From the NCBI GenBank assembly GCA_035545535.1, contig DASZYF010000193.1:1-14006 (forward strand): a stretch of 14,006 bases of DNA, given 5' to 3'. A program made the position numbers and the translations under genes. Within the stretch, counting starts at the first letter, position 1. Each line of letters begins with the position of its first letter. The notes beneath the pieces were generated by a model. It saw only the letters and a program-made list of their open reading frames with translations, made no database searches and had not been told where the DNA came from. Below are positions 7,217 through 13,966 of this stretch, one piece after another. The stretch is from DASZYF01 sp035545535. Lineage in GTDB: Bacteria > Actinomycetota > Actinomycetes > Mycobacteriales > CAJCIY01.

Positions 7217-7634
7217 CCGTGCCGCGCTCCTCGATGAACTCCTTGAACCGCTTCAGGTCGAGCTTCACGCGGCGGTCGTCAGCACCGATCGCGGCGCCTG
7301 CCTTCTCGGTGAGCGACTCCGCTTCCCAGTCGATCTGGACCATGATGCGGGTCTTGCTCTTGTCGAGCTGGTGGAAGGTGACGGCTCCGGCGTTGCTGGT
7401 GCCGTCGGTCGCCTTCCAGGCGACCCGCTCGTCCGGGTTCTGCTCGGTGATCTCGGCGTCGAACTCCCGCGTCGCACCGGCGATGGTCGTCTTCCAGTGC
7501 GTGTGACGGTCGTCGAGCTGCTTCACCTCGTCGACGCCCTCCATGAACTGCGGGAACGTCTCGAACTGCGTCCACTGGTCGTAGGCGGTGCGGATGGGGA
7601 CGTCGACGTCGATCGACTCTTCGATCGTCGGCAT
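7176..7634 (-). CDS. SRPBCC (START-like, polyketide cyclase/dehydrase) family protein
   Basis: This 152-residue cytoplasmic protein has the helix-grip fold used to bind hydrophobic ligands in a deep cavity. Recognised family pattern: IEESIDVDVPIRTAYDQWT at the N-terminus, FETFPQFMEGVDEVKQLDD next, a central W-x-ATREFDAEITEQNPDERVAW strand pair, and a long C-terminal helix KLDLKRFKEFIEERG ending TGAWRG. This subgroup is widespread in actinobacteria, and members have no proven enzyme activity. ATG 7634 is supported by GAGGAG 7 bases upstream (7647-7642), the same arrangement as in the DUF2231 gene. A GGGTAC element sits 41 bases before the start, so it probably has its own promoter although it follows the TPP enzyme gene on the same strand. 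Its end overlaps the convergent DUF6328 gene by 41 bases. Confidence 0.85.
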   Translation of the reverse strand: MPTIEESIDVDVPIRTAYDQWTQFETFPQFMEGVDEVKQLDDRHTHWKTTIAGATREFDAEITEQNPDERVAWKATDGTSNAGAVTFHQLDKSKTRIMVQIDWEAESLTEKAGAAIGADDRRVKLDLKRFKEFIEERGTATGAWRGDVPREG

Positions 7635-7675
7635 GGTGCATCTCCTCTGGGTCAGGGGTTGGGGATGTCGACGTT

Positions 7676-7681
7676 GTACCC
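7676..7681 (-). promoter_or_regulatory. Putative SigB/SigF-type -10 element (GGGTAC) for the SRPBCC gene
   Basis: The minus strand reads GGGTAC 41 bases before the ATG at 7634, within the 89-base gap after the TPP enzyme gene. The best upstream match is GTAG 14 bases away, which does not fully fit GNNT, so the -35 is weak. A leader with GAGGAG would result. Confidence 0.4.
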
Positions 7682-7700
7682 GTCCCTGCCGGCCTCTACC

Positions 7701-7716
7701 GCCGCATGACCGCGGC
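7701..7716 (-). terminator. Weak stem-loop after the TPP enzyme gene
   Basis: GCCGC and GCGGC flank a 6-base loop 8 bases beyond the TPP enzyme stop. The stem is only 5 bp and no U-run follows, so termination here is a guess. Confidence 0.2.
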
Positions 7717-7723
7717 CACCACG

Positions 7724-9517
7724 CTAGGAGCGGATCTCCTGGACCTTCTGCTTGATGCCCTGCTTGATGACGCCCCAGCGGTCCTCGTCGCCCTTGAGCA
7801 TCGCCTTGCCCATCGCCGCCATCTGCTCGAACGTCGCGTGCGGCGGGACAGGGGGAACGTCCGGATCGGTGCGCACGTCGAGGACGACCGGCCGGCCGGC
7901 CGACAGCGCGCGGTCCCACGCCGGCCCGACCTCGTCGGTCTTCTCGACGTTGATGCCTTCGAGGCCGATGCTCCGGGCGAACGCGGCGTAGTCGACGTCG
8001 GGCAGGGTCTGTGACTCCGCGAACTTGGGGAAGCCGCCCATCGCACGCAGCTCCCACGTCACCTGATTGAGGTCGTCGTTGTGCAGGACGGCCACGACGA
8101 GGTGGGGGTCGTCCCACTCCTGCCAGTAGCGCGAGATGGTGATGAGCTCGGCGAGGCCGTTCATCTGCATCGCGCCATCGCCCGTCATGGCGATCGCCGG
8201 CACGCCGGGGCGGGCCCACTTCGCGCCGATGGCGTAGGGGACGGCCGGCCCCATCGTCGCGAGCGTGCCGCTGAGGCTGCCGCGCACCCCGCCGCGGAAC
8301 TGCAGGTAGCGGCCGTACCAGTCGGCCGAGCTGCCGGCGTCGGCGGTGATGGTCGCGCCGGGTGGCAGCCGCACCGACAGCTCGTGGAACAGGCGCATCG
8401 GGTTGATGGGATCGGCGTCGGTCAGCGCGGTGCGCTCCAGCACCTGCTGCCAGTCGCGGACGTCGGCCTCGATCTGCTCGCGCCAGCTGCGGTCTTCCTT
8501 GCGCTGCAGCAGCGGCAGCAGGGCCGTCAGGGTGGCCTTCGCGTCGCCGACGAGGTTGACCTCGTAGGGGTAGCGCAGGCCGATCATCGCGCCGTCCTTG
8601 TCGATCTGGACCGCGCGCGCCTGCTCGAGCTGCGGCAGGAACTGCGTGTACGGGAAGCTCGACCCGACGGTGAGGAGGGTGTCGCAGCCCTCCATCATCT
8701 TGTAGCTCGGCACCGTGCCGAGCAGGCCCACGGTGCCGGTGACGAACGGCAGGTCGTCACCGAGCACGTCTTTGCCGAGCAACGCCTTCGCCACACCGGC
8801 GCCCAGGGCATCCGCGACGCTCGTCAGCTCGGCGTGTGCACCACGGGCGCCCTGGCCGGCGAGGATCGCGACCCGTCGGCCCGCGTTGAGCAGGTCAGCG
8901 GCAGCTCGCAAGCCGTCGCTGTCGGGGACCACGATCCCTTCCGTGATCCCGAGGCTCGACGGGACCTCCTTGAACGCGTGACCTGGCAGGACGTGCTCGA
9001 GCTCGAGCACGTCCGAGGGCACGATGACGCAGGTGGGCACGCGGCGCGTCAGCGCGACGCGCATCGCGCGATCGATGAGGTTGGGCAGCTGCTTCGGCAC
9101 CGTGCACGTCTGCACGAACTCGCTGCACACGTCCTTGAACAGGGACTGGAGGTCGACCTCTTGCTGGTAGGAACCACCGAGCGCGCTGCGGCTGGTCTGG
9201 CCGACGATCGCCACCACGGGGACGTGGTCGAGCTTCGCGTCGTAGAGGCCGTTGAGCAGGTGGATCGCGCCCGGCCCGCTGGTGGCGCAGCAGACGCCGA
9301 CCTGATCGCTGAACTTGGCGAAGCCGACCGCCTCGAACGCGGCCATCTCCTCGTGCCGGGCCTGCACGAACTGCGGCCCGAGGCCCTCCTTGTTGGCCTT
9401 GCCCCATGCGCCGAGCAGTCCGTTGATCCCGTCACCGGGATAGCCGAAGACCTGCTTCACCCCCCACTCGCGCAGCCGGGTGAGGATGAAGTCGCCGACG
9501 GTCGGGCTGCTGCTCAC
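7724..9517 (-). CDS. Thiamine-pyrophosphate-dependent pyruvate oxidase/acetolactate-synthase-like enzyme (PoxB-like)
   Basis: This 597-residue cytoplasmic or membrane-associated enzyme belongs to the large TPP family with PoxB and acetolactate synthase. The N-terminal PYR domain has YPGDGINGLL and RHEEMAAFEAVGFAK; Glu56 is the expected TPP-activating glutamate. A central Rossmann-like domain spans about 195-330. The C-terminal PP domain has the Mg/TPP motif GDGAMQMNG (Asp447) and LHNDDLNQ (Asn480). A short insert (RYWQEWDDP) lies between these last two, as in actinobacterial thiamine pyrophosphate-requiring proteins of this type. The most likely reaction is oxidative decarboxylation of pyruvate with quinone or oxygen as acceptor; 2-oxoacid carboligation cannot be excluded. 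I cannot identify a PoxB-like lipid-binding tail. GTG 9517 starts the protein without a strong ribosome-binding site. It is divergent from the DUF1360 gene with a palindromic GGGTAC promoter between them. Confidence 0.85.
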   Translation of the reverse strand: MSSSPTVGDFILTRLREWGVKQVFGYPGDGINGLLGAWGKANKEGLGPQFVQARHEEMAAFEAVGFAKFSDQVGVCCATSGPGAIHLLNGLYDAKLDHVPVVAIVGQTSRSALGGSYQQEVDLQSLFKDVCSEFVQTCTVPKQLPNLIDRAMRVALTRRVPTCVIVPSDVLELEHVLPGHAFKEVPSSLGITEGIVVPDSDGLRAAADLLNAGRRVAILAGQGARGAHAELTSVADALGAGVAKALLGKDVLGDDLPFVTGTVGLLGTVPSYKMMEGCDTLLTVGSSFPYTQFLPQLEQARAVQIDKDGAMIGLRYPYEVNLVGDAKATLTALLPLLQRKEDRSWREQIEADVRDWQQVLERTALTDADPINPMRLFHELSVRLPPGATITADAGSSADWYGRYLQFRGGVRGSLSGTLATMGPAVPYAIGAKWARPGVPAIAMTGDGAMQMNGLAELITISRYWQEWDDPHLVVAVLHNDDLNQVTWELRAMGGFPKFAESQTLPDVDYAAFARSIGLEGINVEKTDEVGPAWDRALSAGRPVVLDVRTDPDVPPVPPHATFEQMAAMGKAMLKGDEDRWGVIKQGIKQKVQEIRS

Positions 9518-9541
9518 GGCACACTTCGCATGGGCAGGGGT

Positions 9542-9563
9542 GTACCCGGAGCGCTCCGGGTAC
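9542..9563. promoter_or_regulatory. Perfect 22-bp palindrome with GGGTAC on both strands: candidate bidirectional stress promoter
   Basis: GTACCCGGAGC is followed directly by its reverse complement, so both strands read GGGTAC at the outer arm. On the plus strand, GTGT (9540-9543) lies 14 bases upstream and fits GNNT. On the minus strand, GTTG lies 16 bases upstream, close to GTTT. The plus hexamer ends 10 bases before the DUF1360 GTG (9574), the minus one 24 bases before the TPP enzyme GTG (9517). An operator for a dimeric regulator or a hairpin are alternatives. Confidence 0.5.
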
Positions 9564-9573
9564 CAACGTTGAC

Positions 9574-10122
9574 GTGACTGCGCACGCTGCGAACCCGGCC
9601 GAACGTCTCACCGCGAAGGTGCGCTCCGAGGTGCGCAGCGATGTGGCGCAGTACGAGCACGGTGAGGAGCGCCCGCTCAAGGGCTATCTCGCGCTGCTCG
9701 GCACGTACGGGTCGCTCGTCGGCACGCTCGCGGCCACCATCCGCTGGCGACGCGCACCGCTGCCCGAGCGCATCCCTCCCTACGACCTGGCGCTGATCTC
9801 GGTCGCCACGCACAAGGTGGCTCGTGTCATCGCGAAGGACCCGGTGACCAGCCCGTTCCGCGCGCCGTTCACCCGCTACGAAGGTCAGCAGGGCCCGGCC
9901 GAGCTGCAGGAGCAGGTTCGCGGCCACGGGTTCCGGCACGCGGCGGGCGAGCTGCTGACCTGCCCGTTCTGCCTCGGCCAGTGGGTCGCGACGGTGTTCG
10001 CGGGCGGGTACGTGCTGGCCCCCCGGCTCACGCGCCTCGTCGCCGCGACCTTCACCGCCGTAGCCGCGGGCGACGCACTGCACCACGCCTACGCCGCGAT
10101 CCAGCCCGACGACGAGGGCTGA
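9574..10122 (+). CDS. DUF1360 family protein, membrane-associated, with CPFC motif
   Basis: This 182-residue protein of unknown function shows the DUF1360 signature in order: YDLALISVATHKVARVIAKD, then PVTSPFRAPFTRYEG, the short GPAELQEQVRGHG, and GELLTCPFCLGQWVAT. Hydrophobic stretches near residues 40-60, 70-85, 133-150 and 155-175 suggest membrane association. The pair Cys130/Cys133 (CPFC) beside a predicted helix could bind metal or act in thiol redox; this is inference from the motif only. The first 40 residues are charged and probably cytoplasmic. The start is GTG 9574, with no Shine-Dalgarno sequence. GGGTAC ends 10 bases upstream, predicting a near-leaderless mRNA. It is divergent from the TPP enzyme gene and ends 4 bases from the convergent SDR gene. 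Confidence 0.8.
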   Translation: MTAHAANPAERLTAKVRSEVRSDVAQYEHGEERPLKGYLALLGTYGSLVGTLAATIRWRRAPLPERIPPYDLALISVATHKVARVIAKDPVTSPFRAPFTRYEGQQGPAELQEQVRGHGFRHAAGELLTCPFCLGQWVATVFAGGYVLAPRLTRLVAATFTAVAAGDALHHAYAAIQPDDEG

Positions 10123-10126
10123 CGGC

Positions 10127-11173
10127 TCAGCGCCGCGTCCGCCGCAGTGCGAGGGCAGCGACGGCCACCGCACCCAAGCCGGTGAGCGGCCAGCGCCGCA
10201 GGCCCAGCCACGTCGCCGGGCTGTGGCCGTGGGACCGATCGGTGAAGTCGCCGTGCGCACCCTGGTCGCCCGGGACCGGCTCGTAGAGGTTCGGACGGAG
10301 CATCCCGGCGGCGTCCTTGGTGGTCTGCTGGCTCTTGTAGCCGGTGCGTCCCAGGTAGCGGTCGAGCAGCGGCGCGATGACCCGGTTGCCGAGGATGGTC
10401 CCGGTGGTCGTCACGCCCACCCACGTCGCGCGGCGGGGATGCCGGGCGACGTGTGCGATCGCTCGGGCGCCGACCTCGGGCGCGTAGATGGGCGGGACCG
10501 GCTGCGGGTGGTGCGGCAGCGCGGACTTGACCCAGTCGAACTGCGGCGTGTTCAGGGCGGGCATGTGCACCATCGCGACCCGCACCTTGCTCTTGTCGTG
10601 GAGCAGCTCGGTGATGACGCTCTCGGTGAAGCCGACCATCGCGTGCTTCGCACCGCAGTACGCGGCCTGCAGCGGGATCCCGCGGAACGCCAGCGCGGAA
10701 CCGACCTGCACGATCGTGCCGGCGTCCCGCGGCTTCATCCGTCGCAGTGCGGCGCGCGTGCCGTTGACGAAGCCGAGGTAGGTGACGGCGTTGGCCCGTT
10801 CGAAGTCCTCCGGCAGCACGTCGGTGAACGGCGCGAAGACCCCGGTCATCGCGTTGTTCACCCACAGGCCGATCGGTCCGAGCTCGCGCTCGACCTGGTC
10901 CGCGGCGAGCTCGACCTGCTCGTGGTCCGCTACATCTGTGGGGATCCCGATGGCCCGCCGTCCCGCCGCGACGACCTCCGCGCACGTCGCCTGGAGAGCA
11001 TCACGGCCGCGCGCGAGCACGGCCACGTCCCAGCCGTCCTTCGCGAGCTCGCGCACCGTCGCCCGGCCGAGGCCCGCGGTCCCTCCGGTCACCACGGCGA
11101 CGCCGCGGGGCGCGACGGCGCGAGGCCCGCTCGTCTCCGCCGGCGCTGAGGCCGGCCGCAGCACGTCGGTCAC
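10127..11173 (-). CDS. Short-chain dehydrogenase/reductase with C-terminal hydrophobic tail
   Basis: This 348-residue NAD(P)-dependent oxidoreductase has the classical SDR pattern: the dinucleotide loop TGGTAGLG (29-36), an NNAM version of the NNAG motif, the catalytic Ser in VGSALAF and the active-site YCGAK (Tyr172, Lys176). The usual catalytic residues are present, so activity is likely; the substrate is unknown. It is about 100 residues longer than the SDR core. The extra C-terminal part ends in a short hydrophobic stretch (LTGLGAVAVAALAL) followed by RRTRR, which may anchor it to the membrane. GTG 11173 was chosen because it overlaps the upstream gene's TGA as GTGA, indicating translational coupling; the longer open frame beyond it is antisense-style GC artefact. 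It faces the DUF1360 gene end to end. Confidence 0.85.
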   Translation of the reverse strand: MTDVLRPASAPAETSGPRAVAPRGVAVVTGGTAGLGRATVRELAKDGWDVAVLARGRDALQATCAEVVAAGRRAIGIPTDVADHEQVELAADQVERELGPIGLWVNNAMTGVFAPFTDVLPEDFERANAVTYLGFVNGTRAALRRMKPRDAGTIVQVGSALAFRGIPLQAAYCGAKHAMVGFTESVITELLHDKSKVRVAMVHMPALNTPQFDWVKSALPHHPQPVPPIYAPEVGARAIAHVARHPRRATWVGVTTTGTILGNRVIAPLLDRYLGRTGYKSQQTTKDAAGMLRPNLYEPVPGDQGAHGDFTDRSHGHSPATWLGLRRWPLTGLGAVAVAALALRRTRR

Positions 11174-11391
11174 GGCGCTCGTGACGTGACGTCGGCGGTG
11201 GCGGTCGGGGTGGCCGCCGGTGCCGGCGTCGGGTGGATGGTGGGGCCGCTCTTGCCGGAGAGCGCGACCGCGAGAGCGATCGCCACGATGAGGACGACGA
11301 GGAAGCCCCCGGCGATCATCCATTGGCGGCCGGTGACCGGCGGCGACGATCGGCGCAGCCGCGGTCCCGTCGACGACGACGTGTCCTGCAC
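11170..11391 (-). CDS. Small single-pass membrane protein coupled to the SDR gene
   Basis: This 73-residue protein has a basic N-terminal region (RLRRSSPPVTGRQW), one hydrophobic helix (MIAGGFLVVLIVAIALAVAL) and a Pro/Thr/Ala-rich tail (PTIHPTPAPAATPTATAD). The charge pattern suggests the N-terminus is inside and the tail outside the membrane. I do not recognise a family. Support for it being real comes from the strong ribosome-binding site before GTG 11391 and from the GTGA overlap with the SDR start, typical of an operon pair. It is divergent from the GH15 gene, with 36 bases between starts. It may be a membrane tether or partner for the SDR, but that is a guess. Confidence 0.65.
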   Translation of the reverse strand: MQDTSSSTGPRLRRSSPPVTGRQWMIAGGFLVVLIVAIALAVALSGKSGPTIHPTPAPAATPTATADVTSRAP

Positions 11392-11395
11392 GATC

Positions 11396-11407
11396 GGATC
11401 ACCTCCT
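11396..11407 (-). promoter_or_regulatory. Unusually long Shine-Dalgarno sequence
   Basis: The minus strand reads AGGAGGTGATCC, complementary over 12 bases to the conserved 3' end of 16S rRNA (GGATCACCTCCT). It ends 4 bases before GTG 11391, with the AGGAGG core 10 bases away. It fixes the start of the small membrane protein gene and predicts strong ribosome binding. Confidence 0.65.
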
Positions 11408-11412
11408 GCACC

Positions 11413-11418
11413 GGGTAT
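11413..11418 (+). promoter_or_regulatory. Putative SigB/SigF-type -10 element (GGGTAT) for the GH15 gene
   Basis: GGGTAT ends 9 bases before the ATG at 11428, the same distance as in the hemerythrin gene. The only nearby -35-like match is GGAT (11396-11399) at a short 13-base spacing, so the -35 is weak. An AAGGAG lies just 1 base before the ATG, too close for normal Shine-Dalgarno use, which fits leaderless initiation. Confidence 0.4.
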
Positions 11419-11427
11419 GGAAGGAGC

Positions 11428-13245
11428 ATGCGTAGGACGGCGCGGGGCCAAACGTCGGCACGCGCCGAGGAACCGGCCGAGTCGCTGCGGCAGATGGCGC
11501 TCTGCGCCGACGGCGAGCGCGGCATGGTGATCGGTTCGCACGGGGAGATCGGCTGGCTGTGCTTCCCCCGCTGGGACAGCCCCGCCGTCCTCTCCGGGCT
11601 GCTCGGCGGGCAGAGCCACTACAGCATCGCGCCGCTCGGCCGCTGCACCTGGGGCGGCACGTACGTCGAACGCAGCCTCGCCTGGGAGGGCCGCTGGGTG
11701 CTCACTGACAGCGAGGTGACCTGCCGCGACGCGCTCGTCGCACCCGGCGACGACGACCGCCTCGTGCTGCTGCGGCGCGTGACCGGGGTGTCCGGCCGGA
11801 CCCGGCTCGCCGTCACGCTCGACCTCCGCGCCGGCTTCGACCGTCAGCCGTCGCGCGACCTGCGGCGCGGCCGCGACGGCACGTGGAGCGGCCGCTGCGG
11901 ACCGCACTGGTGGACGTGGCAGAGCGGAGCCACCCGCACGGCCACGGTCCCCGCCGGCCGCGGCGAGGCGTTGCACGGGACGTTCACCGTGGAGGCCGGG
12001 CAGTGCATCGACTTCGTCCTCGTGCTCGCGACGACGGAATCGCGAGCCTCGCCCGTCGATCCGAACGGCGCGTGGTCCGACACGTTGGCGTGGTGGACGG
12101 ACCGGATGCGCCTCGAGGTGCCGGTCCGTCACGCGCGACGCGACGCGCGCCATGCGCGTGCAGTGCTCACCGGGCTCACCAGCCGGCACGGCGGCATGGT
12201 CGCCGCGGCCACGACATCGCTCCCCGAACGGGCCGATCGCGGCCGCGACTACGACTACCGCTTCGCGTGGATCCGCGACCAGTGCTTCGCCGGGCAGGCG
12301 GCGGCGAGCGCCGGTGACGCGGCCCTGCTCGACAACGCGGTGCGCTTCGTCGCCGAACGCATCCTCGCCGACGGGCCGGACCTGTGCCCGGCGTACGCCG
12401 TCGACGGCGGGCGGGTGCCGCCCGAGACGACCCTGCCCCTTCCCGGCTACCCCGGTGGCAAGGCCATCGCCGGCAACCGGGTGACGGCGCAGCACCAGCT
12501 CGATGCGTTCGGTGAGGCGCTCTCCCTTCTCGCGGCGGCCGACGAGGTGGCCGGTCTCGATGAGGAGCTGTGGAATGCGGTCGAGGTCGCCGCGACGGCG
12601 ATCGCCGCGCAGTGGGAGCAGCCGGACGCCGGGATCTGGGAGCTCGAGCCCGCGCAGTGGACGCACAGCAAGCTCATGTGCGTGGCCGGTCTGCGCGCCA
12701 TCGCGCAGCGACCACGGGCAGGTGGCCGCGCAGGTGAGTACGCGAAGCTCGCCGACACGATCCTCGCGCGCACCGCGGCGACCTCCACGCACCCGAGCGG
12801 CCGGTGGCAGAGAGCGGAGGACGACGACCGGGTCGATGCCGCCCTGCTGTTCGCGGTGATCCGCGGCGCGCTTCCACCCGACGACCCGCGCAGTCAGCGC
12901 ACGCTGCGCGCCGTCCTCGACGACCTCACCGACGACGGCTACGTCTACCGCTTCCGGCACGACGGCCGTCCGCTCAACGAGGCCGAGGGCGCGTTCGTCC
13001 TCTGCGGGTTCGCGATGTCGCTCGCCCAGCTGCGTCACGACGACCCGGTCGCGGCGATGGCGTGGTTCGAGCGCAGCCGGACCGCGTGCGGCCCTCCCGG
13101 CCTCCTCACCGAGGAGTACGACGTGCGCGAACGGCAACCGCGGGGCAACCTTCCTCAGGCCTTCGTGCATGCGCTGCTGCTCGAAGCCGCGCACGCCCTG
13201 AGCACGGCGGTGCCCGACAACTGCCCGGACGCGGCGACGTCATGA
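11428..13245 (+). CDS. Glycoside hydrolase family 15 protein (glucoamylase/trehalase type), cytoplasmic
   Basis: This 605-residue enzyme should hydrolyse alpha-glucosidic bonds with inversion, releasing beta-glucose from maltooligosaccharides, glycogen-like glucans or trehalose. The N-terminal beta domain begins at the family signature GEIGWLCFPRWDSPAVLSGLLGG. The catalytic barrel contains HGGMVAAATTSLPE and RDYDYRFAWIRDQCF, both diagnostic. The general acid is probably Glu405 in GIWELEP, and the Glu562-Glu563 pair in LLTEEYD, before RGNLPQAFVHALL, supplies the base. There is no signal peptide, so it acts inside the cell. Mycobacterial GH15 members are trehalases, so trehalose is a realistic substrate, but sequence alone does not decide. 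The start ATG 11428 lies 9 bases after GGGTAT; ATG 11494 is the alternative but would trim the N-terminal strand. Its stop overlaps the next start (ATGA). Confidence 0.85.
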   Translation: MRRTARGQTSARAEEPAESLRQMALCADGERGMVIGSHGEIGWLCFPRWDSPAVLSGLLGGQSHYSIAPLGRCTWGGTYVERSLAWEGRWVLTDSEVTCRDALVAPGDDDRLVLLRRVTGVSGRTRLAVTLDLRAGFDRQPSRDLRRGRDGTWSGRCGPHWWTWQSGATRTATVPAGRGEALHGTFTVEAGQCIDFVLVLATTESRASPVDPNGAWSDTLAWWTDRMRLEVPVRHARRDARHARAVLTGLTSRHGGMVAAATTSLPERADRGRDYDYRFAWIRDQCFAGQAAASAGDAALLDNAVRFVAERILADGPDLCPAYAVDGGRVPPETTLPLPGYPGGKAIAGNRVTAQHQLDAFGEALSLLAAADEVAGLDEELWNAVEVAATAIAAQWEQPDAGIWELEPAQWTHSKLMCVAGLRAIAQRPRAGGRAGEYAKLADTILARTAATSTHPSGRWQRAEDDDRVDAALLFAVIRGALPPDDPRSQRTLRAVLDDLTDDGYVYRFRHDGRPLNEAEGAFVLCGFAMSLAQLRHDDPVAAMAWFERSRTACGPPGLLTEEYDVRERQPRGNLPQAFVHALLLEAAHALSTAVPDNCPDAATS

Positions 13246-13910
13246 CCGGCGCCGCCCTGTTCGACGTCGACGGCACGCTCGTCGACTCCACGTACCTGCA
13301 CGTCGTGACGTGGTCACGCACGTTCCTCGAAGCCGGTCTGACCGTCAGCAACGCCCGCATCCATCGGGCGATCGGGATGAGCGGCACCCGCATGCTCGCC
13401 TGGCTGCTCGGCGAGGACGAAGCGCGCCGCGTCGAGGCCACCGTCACTCCACGCCACAGTGAGCTGTTCCTGGACCAGATCGGGTCGTTGCGCCCGACGC
13501 CCGGCGCGCGCGAGCTCATCGCGTACCTCGTCGAGCACGGCGTGCGCGTCGTGCTCGCGACCTCGGCGGCGCCGGAGGAGCGGGAAGCACTGCTGCGGGT
13601 GCTCGACCTGCCGGTGCCCGTCGCGGCGATCACCGATGCGAGCGACGTCGACGAGTCGAAGCCCGACCCCGAGCTCTTGCACATCGCGCTCAGCCGGGTC
13701 GACACCGATCCGCGCGGGTCGACGATGGTCGGGGACGCGCGGTGGGACATGCAGGCCGCGCTGCGCGCGGAGGTGGTCGGCATCGGCGTGCGCTGCGGCG
13801 GGCTGTCCGAGGATGAGCTGCTGGCCGCGGGCGCCTCCGCGGTCTTCGACGACCCGGGCGCGCTCCTGGAGGCGGTCGATACCTCCCCACTCGCCGCCCT
13901 GCTGCCTTGA
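13242..13910 (+). CDS. HAD superfamily hydrolase, beta-phosphoglucomutase/phosphatase-like
   Basis: This 222-residue cytoplasmic protein shows all four HAD motifs: DVDGTLVDS with nucleophile Asp8 and acid/base Asp10, ATSAAPEE (motif II), Lys140 in ESKPDPE, and MVGDARWD with Asp165 and Asp169. A helical cap of the C1 type lies between motifs I and II (about 15-85), as in phosphoglycolate phosphatase and beta-phosphoglucomutase. The specific substrate cannot be read from the sequence. The start ATG overlaps the GH15 stop as ATGA with no clear ribosome-binding site, so translation is probably coupled. Because GH15 releases glucose and relatives act on sugar phosphates, a shared role in sugar turnover or removal of phosphorylated by-products is plausible. 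Confidence 0.85.
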   Translation: MTGAALFDVDGTLVDSTYLHVVTWSRTFLEAGLTVSNARIHRAIGMSGTRMLAWLLGEDEARRVEATVTPRHSELFLDQIGSLRPTPGARELIAYLVEHGVRVVLATSAAPEEREALLRVLDLPVPVAAITDASDVDESKPDPELLHIALSRVDTDPRGSTMVGDARWDMQAALRAEVVGIGVRCGGLSEDELLAAGASAVFDDPGALLEAVDTSPLAALLP

Positions 13911-13966
13911 GCAAGCGCTCGCCCCGCCGGGACGAAACCGCATCGGCAACGCGTAGCGTCAGCGCG

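Noticed and set aside
6718..7506. 262-codon frame from GTG 6718
   Set aside because: It is out of frame with the DUF6328 coding sequence and runs antisense to the SRPBCC gene; the translation is Arg-rich without motifs.
8081..9577. 498-codon plus-strand open frame opposite the TPP enzyme
   Set aside because: It is Arg/Ala/His/Val rich with no recognisable motif, while the minus strand encodes a complete TPP enzyme.
11396..11407. Plus-strand match to the 16S rRNA 3' end (GGATCACCTCCT)
   Set aside because: Only 12 bases match and no rRNA flanks are present; on the minus strand it is a ribosome-binding site for the small membrane protein gene.
11392..13194. Long minus-strand extension of the small membrane protein frame, opposite GH15
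   Set aside because: No domain is seen upstream of GTG 11391, GH15 is clearly coded on the plus strand, and the strong ribosome-binding site marks the true start.
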